Below are positions 1-11,322 of a stretch of 63,289 nt of DNA, piece by piece; within the stretch, counting starts at the first letter, position 1, and each line of letters starts with the position of its first letter. A model generated the notes under the pieces. That model was not told where the DNA came from. It saw only the letters and a list, made by a program, of their open reading frames with translations, and ran no database searches. This DNA is from Mesaphorura yosii (taxonomy: Eukaryota; Arthropoda; Collembola; Poduromorpha; Tullbergiidae). Made by a program: the position numbers and the translations under genes. The stretch spans positions 1-63,289 of the forward strand of contig WIXG01000403.1 of assembly GCA_009869945.1 (NCBI GenBank), written 5' to 3'.

Positions 1-35
1 TTTTTATTGGCAGAGTTTGAAAATGCGCTCAGCTT

Positions 36-1141
36 TTACACTTTACGTGAATGAATGGCCTTAGTTTGTTCAATATGTAGTCCACTTTTCTGTGACACCA
101 GCCTGAGGCGAAACTTCCATGATTCGTAGATTTTGGACACCATTTCTGGGGATACTTTGGCCCACTCCTCCTTCAGCACCTTCCAAACGCCGTCGAGCGT
201 CTTAGGTCTTCGGCGTTGTAGGCGCTGCTTCAAAAAGCCAAAGCCAAAAAAGTCGAGGGGACTCGTGTCCGGCGACTTTACAGGAATTTCGGAATTCGCA
301 ATGATGGTAATCCCAAATTTTTCTTTCAGCTCCTTCGCGTACGCGGTTGTAAGGCGAGCAGTGTGTGAGGACGCTGCATCATGGTGCACAAAGACTTTGT
401 TGGTGTCCCTGCCGTAAAGTTTTGGCACTTCCACTTCCAGGAGTGGTTTCAGGACTTTCTTGATATAAAAGTCTGCATTAACCTTTACACTTTGAGGGAC
501 TCTCACCAAAGGTAGCACTCCACGGCCACTAATTGCTTCGACCACCATAATCTTTTCACCAAACTTCTCCAGTTTTTGCACCACGAACTTCTCAACCTCC
601 CTAGGGTCATTCACGTAACAAATTCGTCTTACACCATTGCAGTCTTGAAGATAAAAGAGGGACTCGTCCAGTGTGACAACAAATTCCGACTTTGACCCAG
701 AGAGTCTTCTCTCATACAACTTGCGCGAGTTGGTCTTCCTGTTGGACACATGATTTGGTTTAAGTGCATGAACTTTCGTTTTCTTTCGTGTTACTTTTCG
801 TAAATCTTCGTGGATTATGCGTCCTACTGTCCGTTGGGACACTCCCGTCCGTTTGGCAATCTCCCTTTGCGTGGCCGGATTCTCCTTGTTGACCAAGAGG
901 TTGACCTTGCGGATGACATCTGATGATCTCACATTTAGGGCTGGAACTTTGGTGGATTTGGCAGTCCATGTTTGGCTGATTCACGCCGCAAACCCTGAGA
1001 TTTGATGATCCGATGTATGGTACGGATGCTGATCTCGATTTTTGATCCCAACAGCTGCTTTCTGATGTCACTTGGCTTCATTCCACTCTTGGAAAGCTGC
1101 TGTACCGCCATGTCCACTTCGGCGGCAATTATCTTCGGCAT
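36..1141 (-). mobile_element. Tc1/mariner-type transposase, DD41D spacing, frameshifted
   Basis: Two overlapping-style reading frames on the minus strand together make a transposase of about 366 residues, the usual size for mariner. The first part (1141 down to 935, 68 residues) is the start of the paired-type DNA-binding region; the second (from about 932 to 36) continues with a second helix-turn-helix (QREIAKRTGVSQRTVGRI) and the catalytic domain. A single frameshift near 935-950 separates them. Catalytic aspartates are visible in TLDESLF, VHHDAASSHTA and SPDTSPLDFF. By my count 41 residues lie between the second and third aspartates, so this is a DD41D, not the classic DD34D mariner. The left terminal repeat is probably outside the window and I could not define the right one. 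The copy is probably inactive because of the frameshift. Confidence 0.9.
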
Positions 1142-2338
1142 TCTGACTGATTAATAACAACTACTTTTGTACGATGCTGCGAATGACAAACTACAAGTCT
1201 TATGTGAAAAGTTTTTGGAAATAGTGTGAGCTGCGCAAGCTACGGAAGAGAAACAACTCTGCCATTAAGCGCGCCGCACCCTCTGTAGTTCCATGGTAGT
1301 ACGAGCATCTATTTCGGCTGCGTGCTCTCCTGTATGTAAATCCTTGTTGAAATAAAGAAAATATAATGATCTTAGTCCAACTTGGTAGATTTTCATCCCG
1401 AGTTTGGTAATTTGACCAGTGCATTTTTTTCAATGATCTCGGAGATTAAAGACGTCGAATTTGCTTATGACCAGGTCCAAGCAACTCGCATCGTGACCCA
1501 GCCACAACTTTTTCTTCCAACAATGATGCGACATGACGTGAAAATTGTAGGAAATCTTCCCCAGAAAATCTTTTAGTGAATCGCTTTCGAACCCATTGAC
1601 TTTGACTGTGTGCTTATTAAAAATGAATGTTCCTGGGCTATGCTTGATTCGAGCCTGAAATGGAATATAACATTTTATACAGTTGTACTAGTCCTATCAT
1701 ATCTTCGGTTATCTCATCAGTAGTTTACTTGGTATAAGTGTTATGAATCTGTGTTCGATCTTTGGGTTTGTACATGACAATACGATGAAGTGAAGATAAA
1801 AATGATGCAACATGAATACAATTCCTGGAGGTTTCTTTTAGTGCACAAGGCATTTAGGGTACTTTATAGTATAGCGACCTCGTCCAATCGGGCTGAAAAT
1901 GAAACACATGGGGTCCGAGAAAATTAAGTTTTCGTCCAACATTCCAATTGGGAAATGTGGACATTCGAATTTTTGAATTGTTTCACTGTTACCATATGCA
2001 GGACCACAATAATGATTGCGGTCTTCACACTTGTTTGTTTACCCTTCAATTCGGACAGGAACAAGTTTATAGCATGGTGTCAAGAAAAGAATTTACTTCC
2101 AAGAGCAAGACGCTGCGAAGAGTGCTTACAATATAGGTAAACAATAAAGAAGATACGAGACGAAAAAATTCATGATTGCTCAATTGACACATGACACAGT
2201 AATTAAAACATGTCACTTTATCAAACTTCAAATTAATCCCGCACGGGCTCTTGTCCAACTGTCAAAGAAAATTGACCGCTTGCTTCATTTCACAAATTGT
2301 TATCACGATCTCACCCTCCTCAATCCTTCACTCCGAAA
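1142..2338. other. Non-coding stretch between mariner and gustatory receptor
   Basis: Only short open frames without recognisable domains are present. The stretch holds one copy of a dispersed repeat (1868-1992). I see no RNA gene. Confidence 0.5.
1868..1992 (+). repeat. Dispersed repeat, copy A (internally shortened)
   Basis: This segment matches, in inverted orientation, the segment at about 10060-10246. Shared blocks include tccaatcgggctgaaaat, gagaaaattaagttttcg and ccaacattccaattgggaaa. Copy A lacks about 55 bases present in the other copy. No coding potential is visible, so a non-autonomous element is likely. Confidence 0.75.
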
Positions 2339-3451
2339 ATGTTGACCCGCCGAGAACATCGCGTCCTTCAGCTCTCCTGCTCCGCCGTTACCGCTTTGCG
2401 TGCTTTCCCCTGCAAATGGAATGCTATCAGCTCTGTATTTGTCCACTTACAACTTGTACAGGCGCCCTGGCGCAATTGGCGGTACCTTACCAGCCTCCTG
2501 GCCACCGGCTTGCATTCAGGCTACCTTCTCGTTCGATTCTTCTCCTACACAGCCTCAGACTTGTCTCCAATCGGCTACCACGTCGCACTTCACGTCATTC
2601 AATTCATTGCGATCTCTGCCACGTTCGGAGCCCAGCTCGCAGTTTGGGTCGCGGATTCCGGGGATGAAGTCGTCCAATTCGTGAATCAACTCCTCCACTT
2701 CAGCAGACAAGGAGAAGGAATCTACCGCCACCGCCGTCGAGAATCCTTCATCCTTACATTTTCAGCGTGTTTCGCGTGTAATGGATTTTTTTCTGTTGTG
2801 CTTGGCTCGATTCTTCCACCAGATCGTAATCAGTACACGCTCCATTCACTCCTGCCCAAGTCACTGCCTAATTTGGCGTGGGGGCTCCTGTGGGTCGCCT
2901 GCACAGCCTTTGAAGGCTACTCAATGGCAAAATGCATTGCAGAGACCGGGTTCATCGTCTTCACGGGTCTGGCGTACTTGTCACTGAATTCAGCCTGGCT
3001 CCAAGCCCCAAATAGAAATAGAACTCTGGCACTCTACCGCCAGCTAAGAGTCCTGAATACAATGTACAACCATGCGATCGCGCCCTGGATTTACCCGACG
3101 TACAAATGCGCCCTCGAGAGTCTCGCCCTCTTTGCAGGAGCCGCGGCGTTCAGAACTCCGTGGACGGTCGACTCTTGGCATGTGCAGACATTCTTCACGC
3201 TTGTGGGCCTGTTTACCACTGCGCAGGCAATTGGGGGCATTTGGTCTCTTGCGAGCGTGCCAGCGCTCTCCGCCGCTGCCCTGAAGCGATGCATGCATAG
3301 AGGGCAGAGGGGTGGGGCTTGGCGTGAGGTCCGAACCTGTAGAGTGATGTATTGCCGTGTGGGGAGCCTTTTTTACGTCGAACAGTCCACAAAGTTGGAT
3401 TACATTTCCCTACTTCTACACACGTTCATTTCTATTCTTCTGGCGACCTGA
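2339..3451 (+). CDS. Gustatory/odorant-type seven-transmembrane chemoreceptor
   Basis: This is an intronless frame of about 370 residues with repeated hydrophobic segments (for example VALHVIQFIAISATFGAQLA, FILTFSACFACNGFFSVVL and FFTLVGLFTTAQAIGGIWSL) and a C-terminal block beginning CRVGSLFYVEQ. The same CRVG-x-F/L-Y block, followed by a final hydrophobic helix, ends the receptor encoded at 16551-17804, so the two are probably distant relatives. Insect and springtail gustatory receptors have this length, an inverted membrane topology and their strongest conservation in the last helix. The protein would be a ligand-gated cation channel subunit in sensory neurons; the ligand cannot be inferred. 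I chose the Met at 2339; an upstream in-frame Met at 2297 would add 14 residues. Confidence 0.7.
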   Translation: MLTRREHRVLQLSCSAVTALRAFPCKWNAISSVFVHLQLVQAPWRNWRYLTSLLATGLHSGYLLVRFFSYTASDLSPIGYHVALHVIQFIAISATFGAQLAVWVADSGDEVVQFVNQLLHFSRQGEGIYRHRRRESFILTFSACFACNGFFSVVLGSILPPDRNQYTLHSLLPKSLPNLAWGLLWVACTAFEGYSMAKCIAETGFIVFTGLAYLSLNSAWLQAPNRNRTLALYRQLRVLNTMYNHAIAPWIYPTYKCALESLALFAGAAAFRTPWTVDSWHVQTFFTLVGLFTTAQAIGGIWSLASVPALSAAALKRCMHRGQRGGAWREVRTCRVMYCRVGSLFYVEQSTKLDYISLLLHTFISILLAT

Positions 3452-4788
3452 AGAGACTGGAAATACCGGGAAGAGTAATTAGTATACCCTTAATTATCAG
3501 TGAGTTGAATCAAGATAAGAAGGTCTCATGAATATAAAAACAAGTTCTGAGGAAGACGGAACTCAAATTTACATTTTTGATTCTTTACTTGTCAATTTGA
3601 CCGTGAATCTTGAATGAGTTGAACCTAAAATGAACGGCTGACGGGAAAAGTGAGTGCTATCTGTCAATGGTTTCGCAATTTTCGCGTGCAAAATTCATAA
3701 AAGCCACGCTATTTTTTGCAGTGTAATTTCGCAATCTTGTCCGTTTTCTTTTAATTTTTTTGAAAATCTCGTGCCCCCCCCCCTTTGGTCCAATCTAACC
3801 AAATACATGGGCCACTAGGCAAAAGCAGTGTACTTTTGTATAAAGCCCTAACTTAACCTATGGATAGCTCAACTTAACCTTAGAAAGGCGTATATGCGGA
3901 AACGATGAACCGCGGAATCCAGGAAATATACTTCTTCACGAATGTACACAGAACCGATGAATCGAGGAAATGCGCAACTGGACTCTAGTGACGGCAAATA
4001 CACATTAACAAACAACCAGCATACTTAAATACTCTACCTTCAATTTTTCCATTGACAAATGTGGTTCAGGAATGAATTATGAAACATTGCTTGCGATTGC
4101 GATTGTCCCACAACATTACGCCTTGGACTTTTTAAATGCGGAAATAACACGGTGGGACAAATTGCACTGAAAATCGGTTAGGAAAATGAAGTTAAAAATG
4201 GCTCGAAATTCACTAACACCTAACCTAACCTACCCTTGCCTAATCTAACCTATAAAACAGGATGGCATCGCAATCAAATAACAAGTACGCAGGAAATCGG
4301 GGTTCTCCTTTTTCGCCCAACGTCGTTTTAGACTTTTGGTATCATGGCTGGGTGCTTGTATCCTCAGGTGACGTTATATGCTTAATTACAAGCGGCCTTC
4401 CCAGTGTTCTCGTGTTCAGTTCTTTGTCGCCTTAATGGCTTTGAATAAAAAATGGATGAGATTTACCGGGCCCAATTCGAATTTGTATTGTCGAATGTTT
4501 AGTGATTGACATTTAATAATGTTCGCAACCAACCATTGCGAATGAGTCACTTAAGATTTATGAATTGAGTTGTCAATTACTCAAAATCAAAAAAACATGT
4601 TTGTTAGCGAGAAACGATTACGAAATGACGTCTCCATTGAATCAATCATAGACTCGGGTGGCAAAGAAGGAATCAACGTTTGGAGACATGTCAGCTGACA
4701 CGTCTACAATATATATGAGCACCTTGGAGTTATCAGACCTCAAGAGATTCACAAGTAGACAAACCATCTTGTAACTAATTATCGGAAT
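3452..4788. other. Intergenic stretch without recognisable gene
   Basis: AT-rich sequence with a few short cctaa-type runs near 3850 and 4215-4255. I see no coding region longer than chance and no RNA gene. Confidence 0.5.
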
Positions 4789-6998
4789 ATGCCCAAATGG
4801 CTCTTGCTGCCATTTCGAGATATAAACATCAATACTCCATTTTGTAAGTTAGTTTCCAGAGAAATTCGTACGATGCAATATCACCAGAAAATGAAACAGT
4901 TTGTCAACTACGTGCTGCATATTGAGACCATCATCATCACGTTCTTACCAAAACCAATCGAATGCTTGAATCCCATGACACACTCATCTGCTGTGATAGC
5001 AAACCTTTTCAACCTATTGCTCCAGCGCTGTGTCATTACATTCGAAAGCGATGCGTTGGATATCACTAGCTTGCTCCACAGTTCTGAGATGCAATCATAC
5101 ATTCATCTTGTCCACAAACTTGGCATTCCAAGCATTCTACCAACTTCCTTCGATACAAAAACCAATCGAAATGATGATCACTTCAACAATCAAAATCACA
5201 CGGTGATGCTGCTTGGTAACCATTTGAGGATGTTGGAGTGCAAGGCGCAAGTGCTGTTTGCAATCGAGAAGGAGTCCCATGGAGGTTCGGGACCGCTTGA
5301 TCTCACGGGAAGAATACTTCAGCCCAATCTATTGGAAAATGAAGCACAAGATTTTATGGTGTTGGTCACAAGTGTTGGCCAATGGGAGTTAGTGTGGCTG
5401 AAAGGATCCGGCTATTCAGGTACATTGCGACAGTCCCCGGATCTCATGGTTTGACAATGGAGTTAGCCAACCATGGGGCTAAACTCGCTTTGGTCTGTAC
5501 ATTTTGTAGTGCAAGACTCGAATCAATGCTTAGCCCAATCTCTAAACCTGAGGAGGTCGTTAAAACTCAATTGTCCAATATTGTGAATGAAAAACGACGG
5601 TCGCAGGGGTCATTCGTGTACTTACCCATGTCATCAGTTGATTCCTTACGGAGTTTCCAGTCATCCGACGCTCACCAGCTCACTTGCACCATCTTGGCTT
5701 TAACAATAGAATTAAGTGCCGTAGAATGTTTGTATCTGGAATTAGCACAGATTTACAACATCACATATACAGAGAAAATCCAAGAAACCAGCAAGAAACT
5801 GTTCCTTGAAGTTATGCTCGGTGACGTTGCCGTAGCGAAACCTCTTCAGCAAACCATTAAAGTAGTTCATCTTGACATTGTTCCATATCGCCTTCTATTC
5901 TTATTGGATAAGCAATTCATTTCCGGAACTAACATCAAATCTTTGTTAACATCCATGGATTGGGGGACTTGAGTTTCCACTGCTTCGGCGATTGTGTGCT
6001 TGGCATGTCTCTTCGCAAGCGCCAGCGAGCGTGAAATGGTTCACAGGGGGCATGAGGTGGTATCTTTCATGTTATCACTGATGGGCACGCTCCTGGCTCA
6101 AGGTTACGGTTCACCACTTCCAAGAAAGAGACTTGCTCTCCTGTTGGGCGTCTGGCTACTTGGATCCATCATCATTTCGAATGGCTACTCAGGAATTCTC
6201 ACAGCATCCATGACGAGGTATGTGATTCCACATGTTCCCCAGTCGCTCTCTGAAGTGGTTGCAAGTGGGTCGTCAGTCCTCTCAGCAGACATTCAATATG
6301 GACGGGATGATGACATTGGTGAATATCATTTGTCTCCAATTCCACTCAAGCTTTCATCTGAGTCTACATGCTTAGCCTGTCGAGTCCTACAAGATTCTAC
6401 GCGTTATGTACAAGGAAACGATTCTGATTCTAATCTTCGATCAGTGTACTTGGAACTTGTACGAGCTGTCAATTTGGGCGTTCTACTCAGCACGAGCGGC
6501 GGCGGCGGTAGGGCGGGGACCGCGAGGACGACGATGCTGCTACCACAAAACTTTGCTTTACTTGAAGGCTACACAGCGTCTAGAACACGGTCCGTCATCA
6601 GGGCGACGATGGAGCGTCGGAAGGTCATCGCATTTGATGAACCAGTTAGCTCCTTCGTTTATATTCCGGCTGTAGTCGCGTCGAATGTCAACTCTTTAGC
6701 CGAGTTTCTCGCCAGATCGATAGCCACACTAAAGGAGTCTGGGATCTTTGGAGTTTGGAAGCGAGACGAAGAGCTGCAGGTACAAATTCAGTGGTTCAAG
6801 CGTGAACCCATTTTCAAACCGTATGTTGATCCGGCTGGGAGAAGATCAATAGGCGCCGTGGTGTTCAATCTACCATCACCACCAGACCCACCAAAGAAAA
6901 TGAACATGGAACTGCTTTCAATCCCATTTCTTGTGTATGCATCCTGCTGTGGCCTGAGTATTTTGGTTTTCATGAGTGAATTAATTCCTGGGTGTTAG
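4789..6998 (+). pseudogene. Divergent ionotropic receptor (IR), disrupted by a frame change and an in-frame TGA
   Basis: Three consecutive blocks make an IR-like protein. Block 1 (4789-about 5420) resembles an extracellular N-terminal region. Block 2 (about 5420-5969) is in another frame and would cover the first ligand-binding lobe. Block 3 (5973-6998) contains the channel: a hydrophobic segment, the LLAQG pore-type stretch, the helix WLLGSIIISNGYSGILTASM (equivalent to the SYTANLAAFLT region of glutamate receptors), the second lobe, and a last membrane helix followed by a very short tail. Blocks 2 and 3 are in the same frame but separated by TGA at 5970-5972, right at the first membrane helix. 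The frame change near 5360-5420 could be an unrecognised intron of about 59 bases (5361-5419) or a mutation. IRs are chemosensory or thermosensory cation channels. The TGA favours a pseudogene, although read-through is possible. Confidence 0.7.
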
Positions 6999-7938
6999 TA
7001 TAAACTAATATATTAACGCATCACGATGCACATTGCACAATTTCATTGCATTAATTACGATTGACGTTAGACCACGGATGGCACACGCGTCTAAAGTCCC
7101 CCGAATGATGCTTCTCATCCCATTGAGCTGGTTTAATTCCTCAGGTCGTGCGTAATCGGTCCCTGTGCAAATATTACGGAGTGAAGCGAGATTCAACATA
7201 CACAGGCTTATCTGGAAAACTGATTTCCAGAGAATTACACCACAAAAGCGATTATGCGCTCATGAGTCATTTTAAGCGCATAAATTTTTGCTTTTGTGCG
7301 GCGAACCTCTACGAATTTTTTCGTATGAAGCCAAAGCCTGGTATTGACTTCCCAAAAATTTAGAACTATCCGTCCTTATCTATGAACTATGATTTAGATG
7401 TTAGGGAATGTTTCAACCTTTCTGTCTTAAATTTTTCAACCCAGATTTCGATACCAGTACCGAAATTTTAGCCTTTCCTCGATCGCTTCATGTGCTCGCT
7501 TGCTGCATGATTTAATAGCATGGGTAATTAGTGGAATTTGGGGTATTTATCGCAAAGAGTGACTTTGGGGGGGGCGCTCTTCGGGCTCATTTCGAGCTAC
7601 CACGGTGCGGCTCAAGATCCCACCGGTGGCGGTAACTTTATTGAGTGCTCCTCATTTCTTTTTACCCAAAAAGATTAATAATACAACAATTATGCGAAAC
7701 ATGAAATACGGACCAGACCGGTCCGGTCTGGTCCGTTTGATTTTAGAATTTTTTTTAGATCCGGTCCGGTTCGTGTCAAGTCCTTCAATTTTTCAGATCG
7801 GCTCGTTCCCACCCCTAATACAGACCTTCAGTTCCGCATTACAATAATACGTCTGCAATAGTATTAAGAGCAATCTCATAGTTAAAAATGAATGACAACT
7901 CTCTCTACTACAGTGGGAGTGGATTTGACTTTTTACTT
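6999..7938. other. Intergenic stretch
   Basis: No supported gene. It includes a G run near 7567-7574 and a near-perfect palindrome at 7709-7735 with a related half-copy near 7759. Confidence 0.5.
7709..7735. repeat. 27-base near-perfect palindrome
   Basis: The sequence around ggaccagaccggtccggt reads almost identically on both strands, with disagreement only at the centre. A related ccggtccggttcg block follows about 25 bases downstream. It could be a remnant of a foldback element or of a simple gaccg repeat. Confidence 0.6.
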
Positions 7939-9133
7939 TCAACCTAAAATTCAATTCATTATTCGTGAGATAAATAAAATGTATTCACTTAATTCAAAAT
8001 TATGTTTATCCGGCGGTTTTATCCTGTTTGTTCTTTTCAGGTGTGGCATCTCTCGAAAAAAACAATTCGTTCATGTATTTACCTAGTGAGCTTATTTCTT
8101 CGGTGATATCTTTAATATCACGAGGCATTTGCTGCATTAAATCCACCTAAAATGTGACCCATGAAATATTTACCAAATGCACTACGGTGTTATACTTCAT
8201 TTTAAGTGTAGTGTAGTATATCTACTACATGCATACCCGCTCCTCAAGCGTCATCAATATTTTCTGAAAATCAAGTACGGCAATATTCGCGAAGCTCAAA
8301 ATTTCTTCATCATTCCGATCCAAAAGTATTTCATGAACTTTTTGAAGATCTTCCTCAGCTTTTATTTGACCTTCTGTGGGAGGTTTAAGAAGCCAGACCT
8401 GTAATTTTGTATCAGAATGCAACTAACGGTTTGTGTATCAAATTTTTCTAGCCTATATTGTGGAAATGCAATGCAATTCTTCTGGTTATCTTACGTTGAT
8501 TAAGATGTTGGTTAAACCCTGCTTAACGTCTCGTACAAGATTGGCCAGTATTTTCATGACCACGTGTCGCCTTGGCTTTGTACTCATTGGCATTTTGTTT
8601 TCAGATATTGTTTTTAATTTACGCTCAAGCACTGATTTGTTTCCAATAAGTCTAGAGACTTCTGTACCCAGGTGTAGAATTGATCTTAACAAATATTCGG
8701 ACTGTAAAATCAAACAATAAAGTCAAGGTAACATATGAATGTAATTACATAGTCTTAAAGAGGTATGTTTAATTACCTTCCATCTATTGAGCGAATCCCT
8801 CAAACTGTCGAATCCTTCTTTATAATGTGGCAGTGAAACTTGGCCTTCAGTATCATTTAGTATCTTATCCCTGATGACATGAACTTCACAGACGAACGTA
8901 TTTTGTTCCAATATAAATGTATTGAACTGGCGCAGGGTTTCGCCGACTTGTTCATACATTTGGTTTGCATGCCCAGTATACTGGAAAGATGCTTGAAGAA
9001 ATTCAAATTGTTTTTGTTGTTCTGGTGTAAAATCATAGTACGTTGCGTCCAGGTAAGCATATGATGTAATTGATATACCGGCCACTGCGGCAGCCGTGAC
9101 CCAGTAAAGCACTTCCTTCACCAGAGTTCCCAT
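7939..9133 (-). CDS. Orphan membrane-anchored helical protein, about five exons
   Basis: Exon 1 starts at 9133 and encodes an N-terminal hydrophobic segment (VLYWVTAAAVAGISITSYAY) and then a Gln/Phe-rich helical stretch with two cysteines; it ends at a GTAATT donor near 8777. Exon 2 (about 8703 to 8490) encodes a basic helical region and ends at GTAAGA. Exon 3 (about 8401 to 8236) is an acidic helical region (EGQIKAEEDLQKVHEILLDR). Exon 4 (8146-8083) continues in phase, and a proposed tiny exon 5 adds one residue and TGA at 7941-7939. Reading frame is kept across all junctions, which supports a real gene. I do not recognise the family. The last two exons are the least certain. Confidence 0.5.
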
Positions 9134-11322
9134 TTTAAAATCTACCTTTTAATCTAATCTAAGATTTAACGATTCCAAGATTCTATTCTTCTATTTGTGT
9201 AGCTCAAAAATGCAGATTTGCAGATTATACATATGCAGGGCAGTAGAAAATAATTAGTAAAATATGTAAATTGATGCAACTATTAAAGTGCACAACCAAA
9301 AATAAAATGAGAATAGTTAGTATTACGTGTCGTTCAGATTCAGATCACACAAAGAATGAAAAAAAAACATGTCTGCCTACTAACAGTATTGCCCTCTCAA
9401 AGTGATATCATAATTATCATGTAGCTTAATAACGTATATTTATGATACATAAAGTATTTAGATAAATTTTAATCCACGCACGCAAACTAGCGGTTGACGT
9501 TGACGGGATAAACGTAACCAGCAACGTATACTTGAAGTCCGGGATCCGCTATGCCGGATTCTCATTACCATCGAAATAAATCTAAAGCTTACAGTGTTCG
9601 ACATCTTGACATCCATCAAAGCAAAGTGTCCAGAAGCCAAACCTGTTCAGTTCACAATAATTTGGTCTCAAATTAGTTTTGCATAAGTTCAAGGTCCGAA
9701 AGTCGTTTCACCTACAAAATACAGCAGCATAAATTGGGTGCGTTGTTGATACGCGTCCTTACAATCAAATTGCATCTGGAACACCTGGCCTCCTGTCCTA
9801 TCCTGGAACCAACGGCCCTTTTAAGGGCCACCAAATTATCCGAAGGGCGCGAGATGAGGGCGGGGAGGGGGGCGCAGCGCCCCACAACAAGAATGACTCT
9901 ACCTCCATCTAGATCGTTGTGTTCATTCAAGTCAGGTTAGGTAAGGTTACGCTCGAGCGAAGCGATAGCCACGATGCGTTCCCACAGAGTGGAACCGGCG
10001 TAGCCTGAGCATAGCGTCCAGTGGAGCTTTAGGTAATTCCAAAACATACACGCATGGCAATAGTGAAATAATTCAAAAATTCGAATGTTTACATTTCCCA
10101 ATTGGAATGTTGGACGAAAACTTAATTTTCTCGACCCCGTGTGTTTCCGCCAAAAAAAATTCTTTCAGATTCTTGATCAGCACGTCGAGGGCTATAACTG
10201 TTCAAATTTTCAGCCCGATTGGACCAGGTCGCTGTACTATAGTTTTTCCGGCGTTTATTAAAAAATGAACTTTACGGAATGAAAGATGGAAGAAAACTGA
10301 AAATTGAAAAACAAGTTATTAATAATTGCACAATTTGTTGTGCCCACGCTCCTTCTTCTTGCTGTTGGTGTTGGGACCCGACTCCGTCTCTTGTGATCAA
10401 AAGGGATCGTCTTTCCGTCATGGAAAATAAAAACGGGTCACAATTCACTGAGCCGGGCCGAAGGGGGGAAAAGGGCAATTCGACTTATTTCTAATTCACA
10501 AAAGGTGTCATTTTCCTGGCTGAGACAAGAGCAGTGTGCAACCGTAAGTTAGGAAGAATCTCAAGAAAGTGATTGGGATTCATAGTAGTAAATCCCAACT
10601 CACAAGAGCTCGGAAGTTCTTCTCATGGGGACTGCATGGCACGGCCGAGAACGGGAACCGGAGTCACCAGGAGGGGCCTAAGGATTATCCAGATCAGTCT
10701 ACCAAGCCAAAGCCACCTGACACACAAAGCTATCAGAGACACAACTCTGTGCCGATACACTGACTTTCTGACCGCCGCCTTTCCTAACTTTGAATCTCTT
10801 TTCTTTGTTCCTTCCATCGAATCTCATCAAAACTTGCCGTTTTGTACAGATTCTTCTCCTAGTTATTACAGGCAGGTACTGTGTAGGTCATCGGGTCCAC
10901 CATCTATCTATCCTCCGGAGCAGGCATAATCCGCGATGAGTCCTTTACTTAATTGGATTCATTGAGAATCAATTAAGGTTGGTTGTTTTAAAGTTACTCA
11001 AAGTGACAAGGAAATGGTTTATTATTTATCACATTCAACATGAATTTAGATAAACAGAGATTAATTGAAACACGCTGGAAATTACAATTCAATATTCGAG
11101 GTCAACTGCATTTCACATTCCATTCCTGCGCCGTGAATCCGGAGCCAGAATTTTGGCATTCATTGAGGACGATGATTCGCATTTAAATTTTTATTTGGAA
11201 TAACATAGTGGATATAGTTTAGCTTGGAATAACAAGACTTTATACATTAAACTTGGGTACTTTCCTGTTCATTTATCCTCTTAAACATTGTTGGACTAAA
11301 AAAAACCGGAAACCGCGAGCAG
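9134..11322. other. Long stretch without recognisable gene; repeat copies
   Basis: It contains repeat copy B (about 10060-10246) and a GC-rich segment at 9800-10030 that looks like part of an interspersed repeat. Short open frames at 10569-10929 have no recognisable domains. Confidence 0.45.
10060..10246 (-). repeat. Dispersed repeat, copy B (longer form)
   Basis: Inverted relative to copy A at 1868-1992. It keeps the flanking blocks of copy A but has about 55 extra bases in the middle, including an A-rich run on the + strand near 10149. No coding potential seen. Confidence 0.75.

Noticed and set aside
3846..4260. cctaa-type runs that recall the arthropod TTAGG telomere repeat
   Set aside because: Only a few irregular units are present, in the middle of a gene-containing window, so they do not indicate a telomere.
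10569..10929. Overlapping + strand frames of 64 and 118 codons
   Set aside because: No domain, signal peptide or splice continuity; base use does not look coding.
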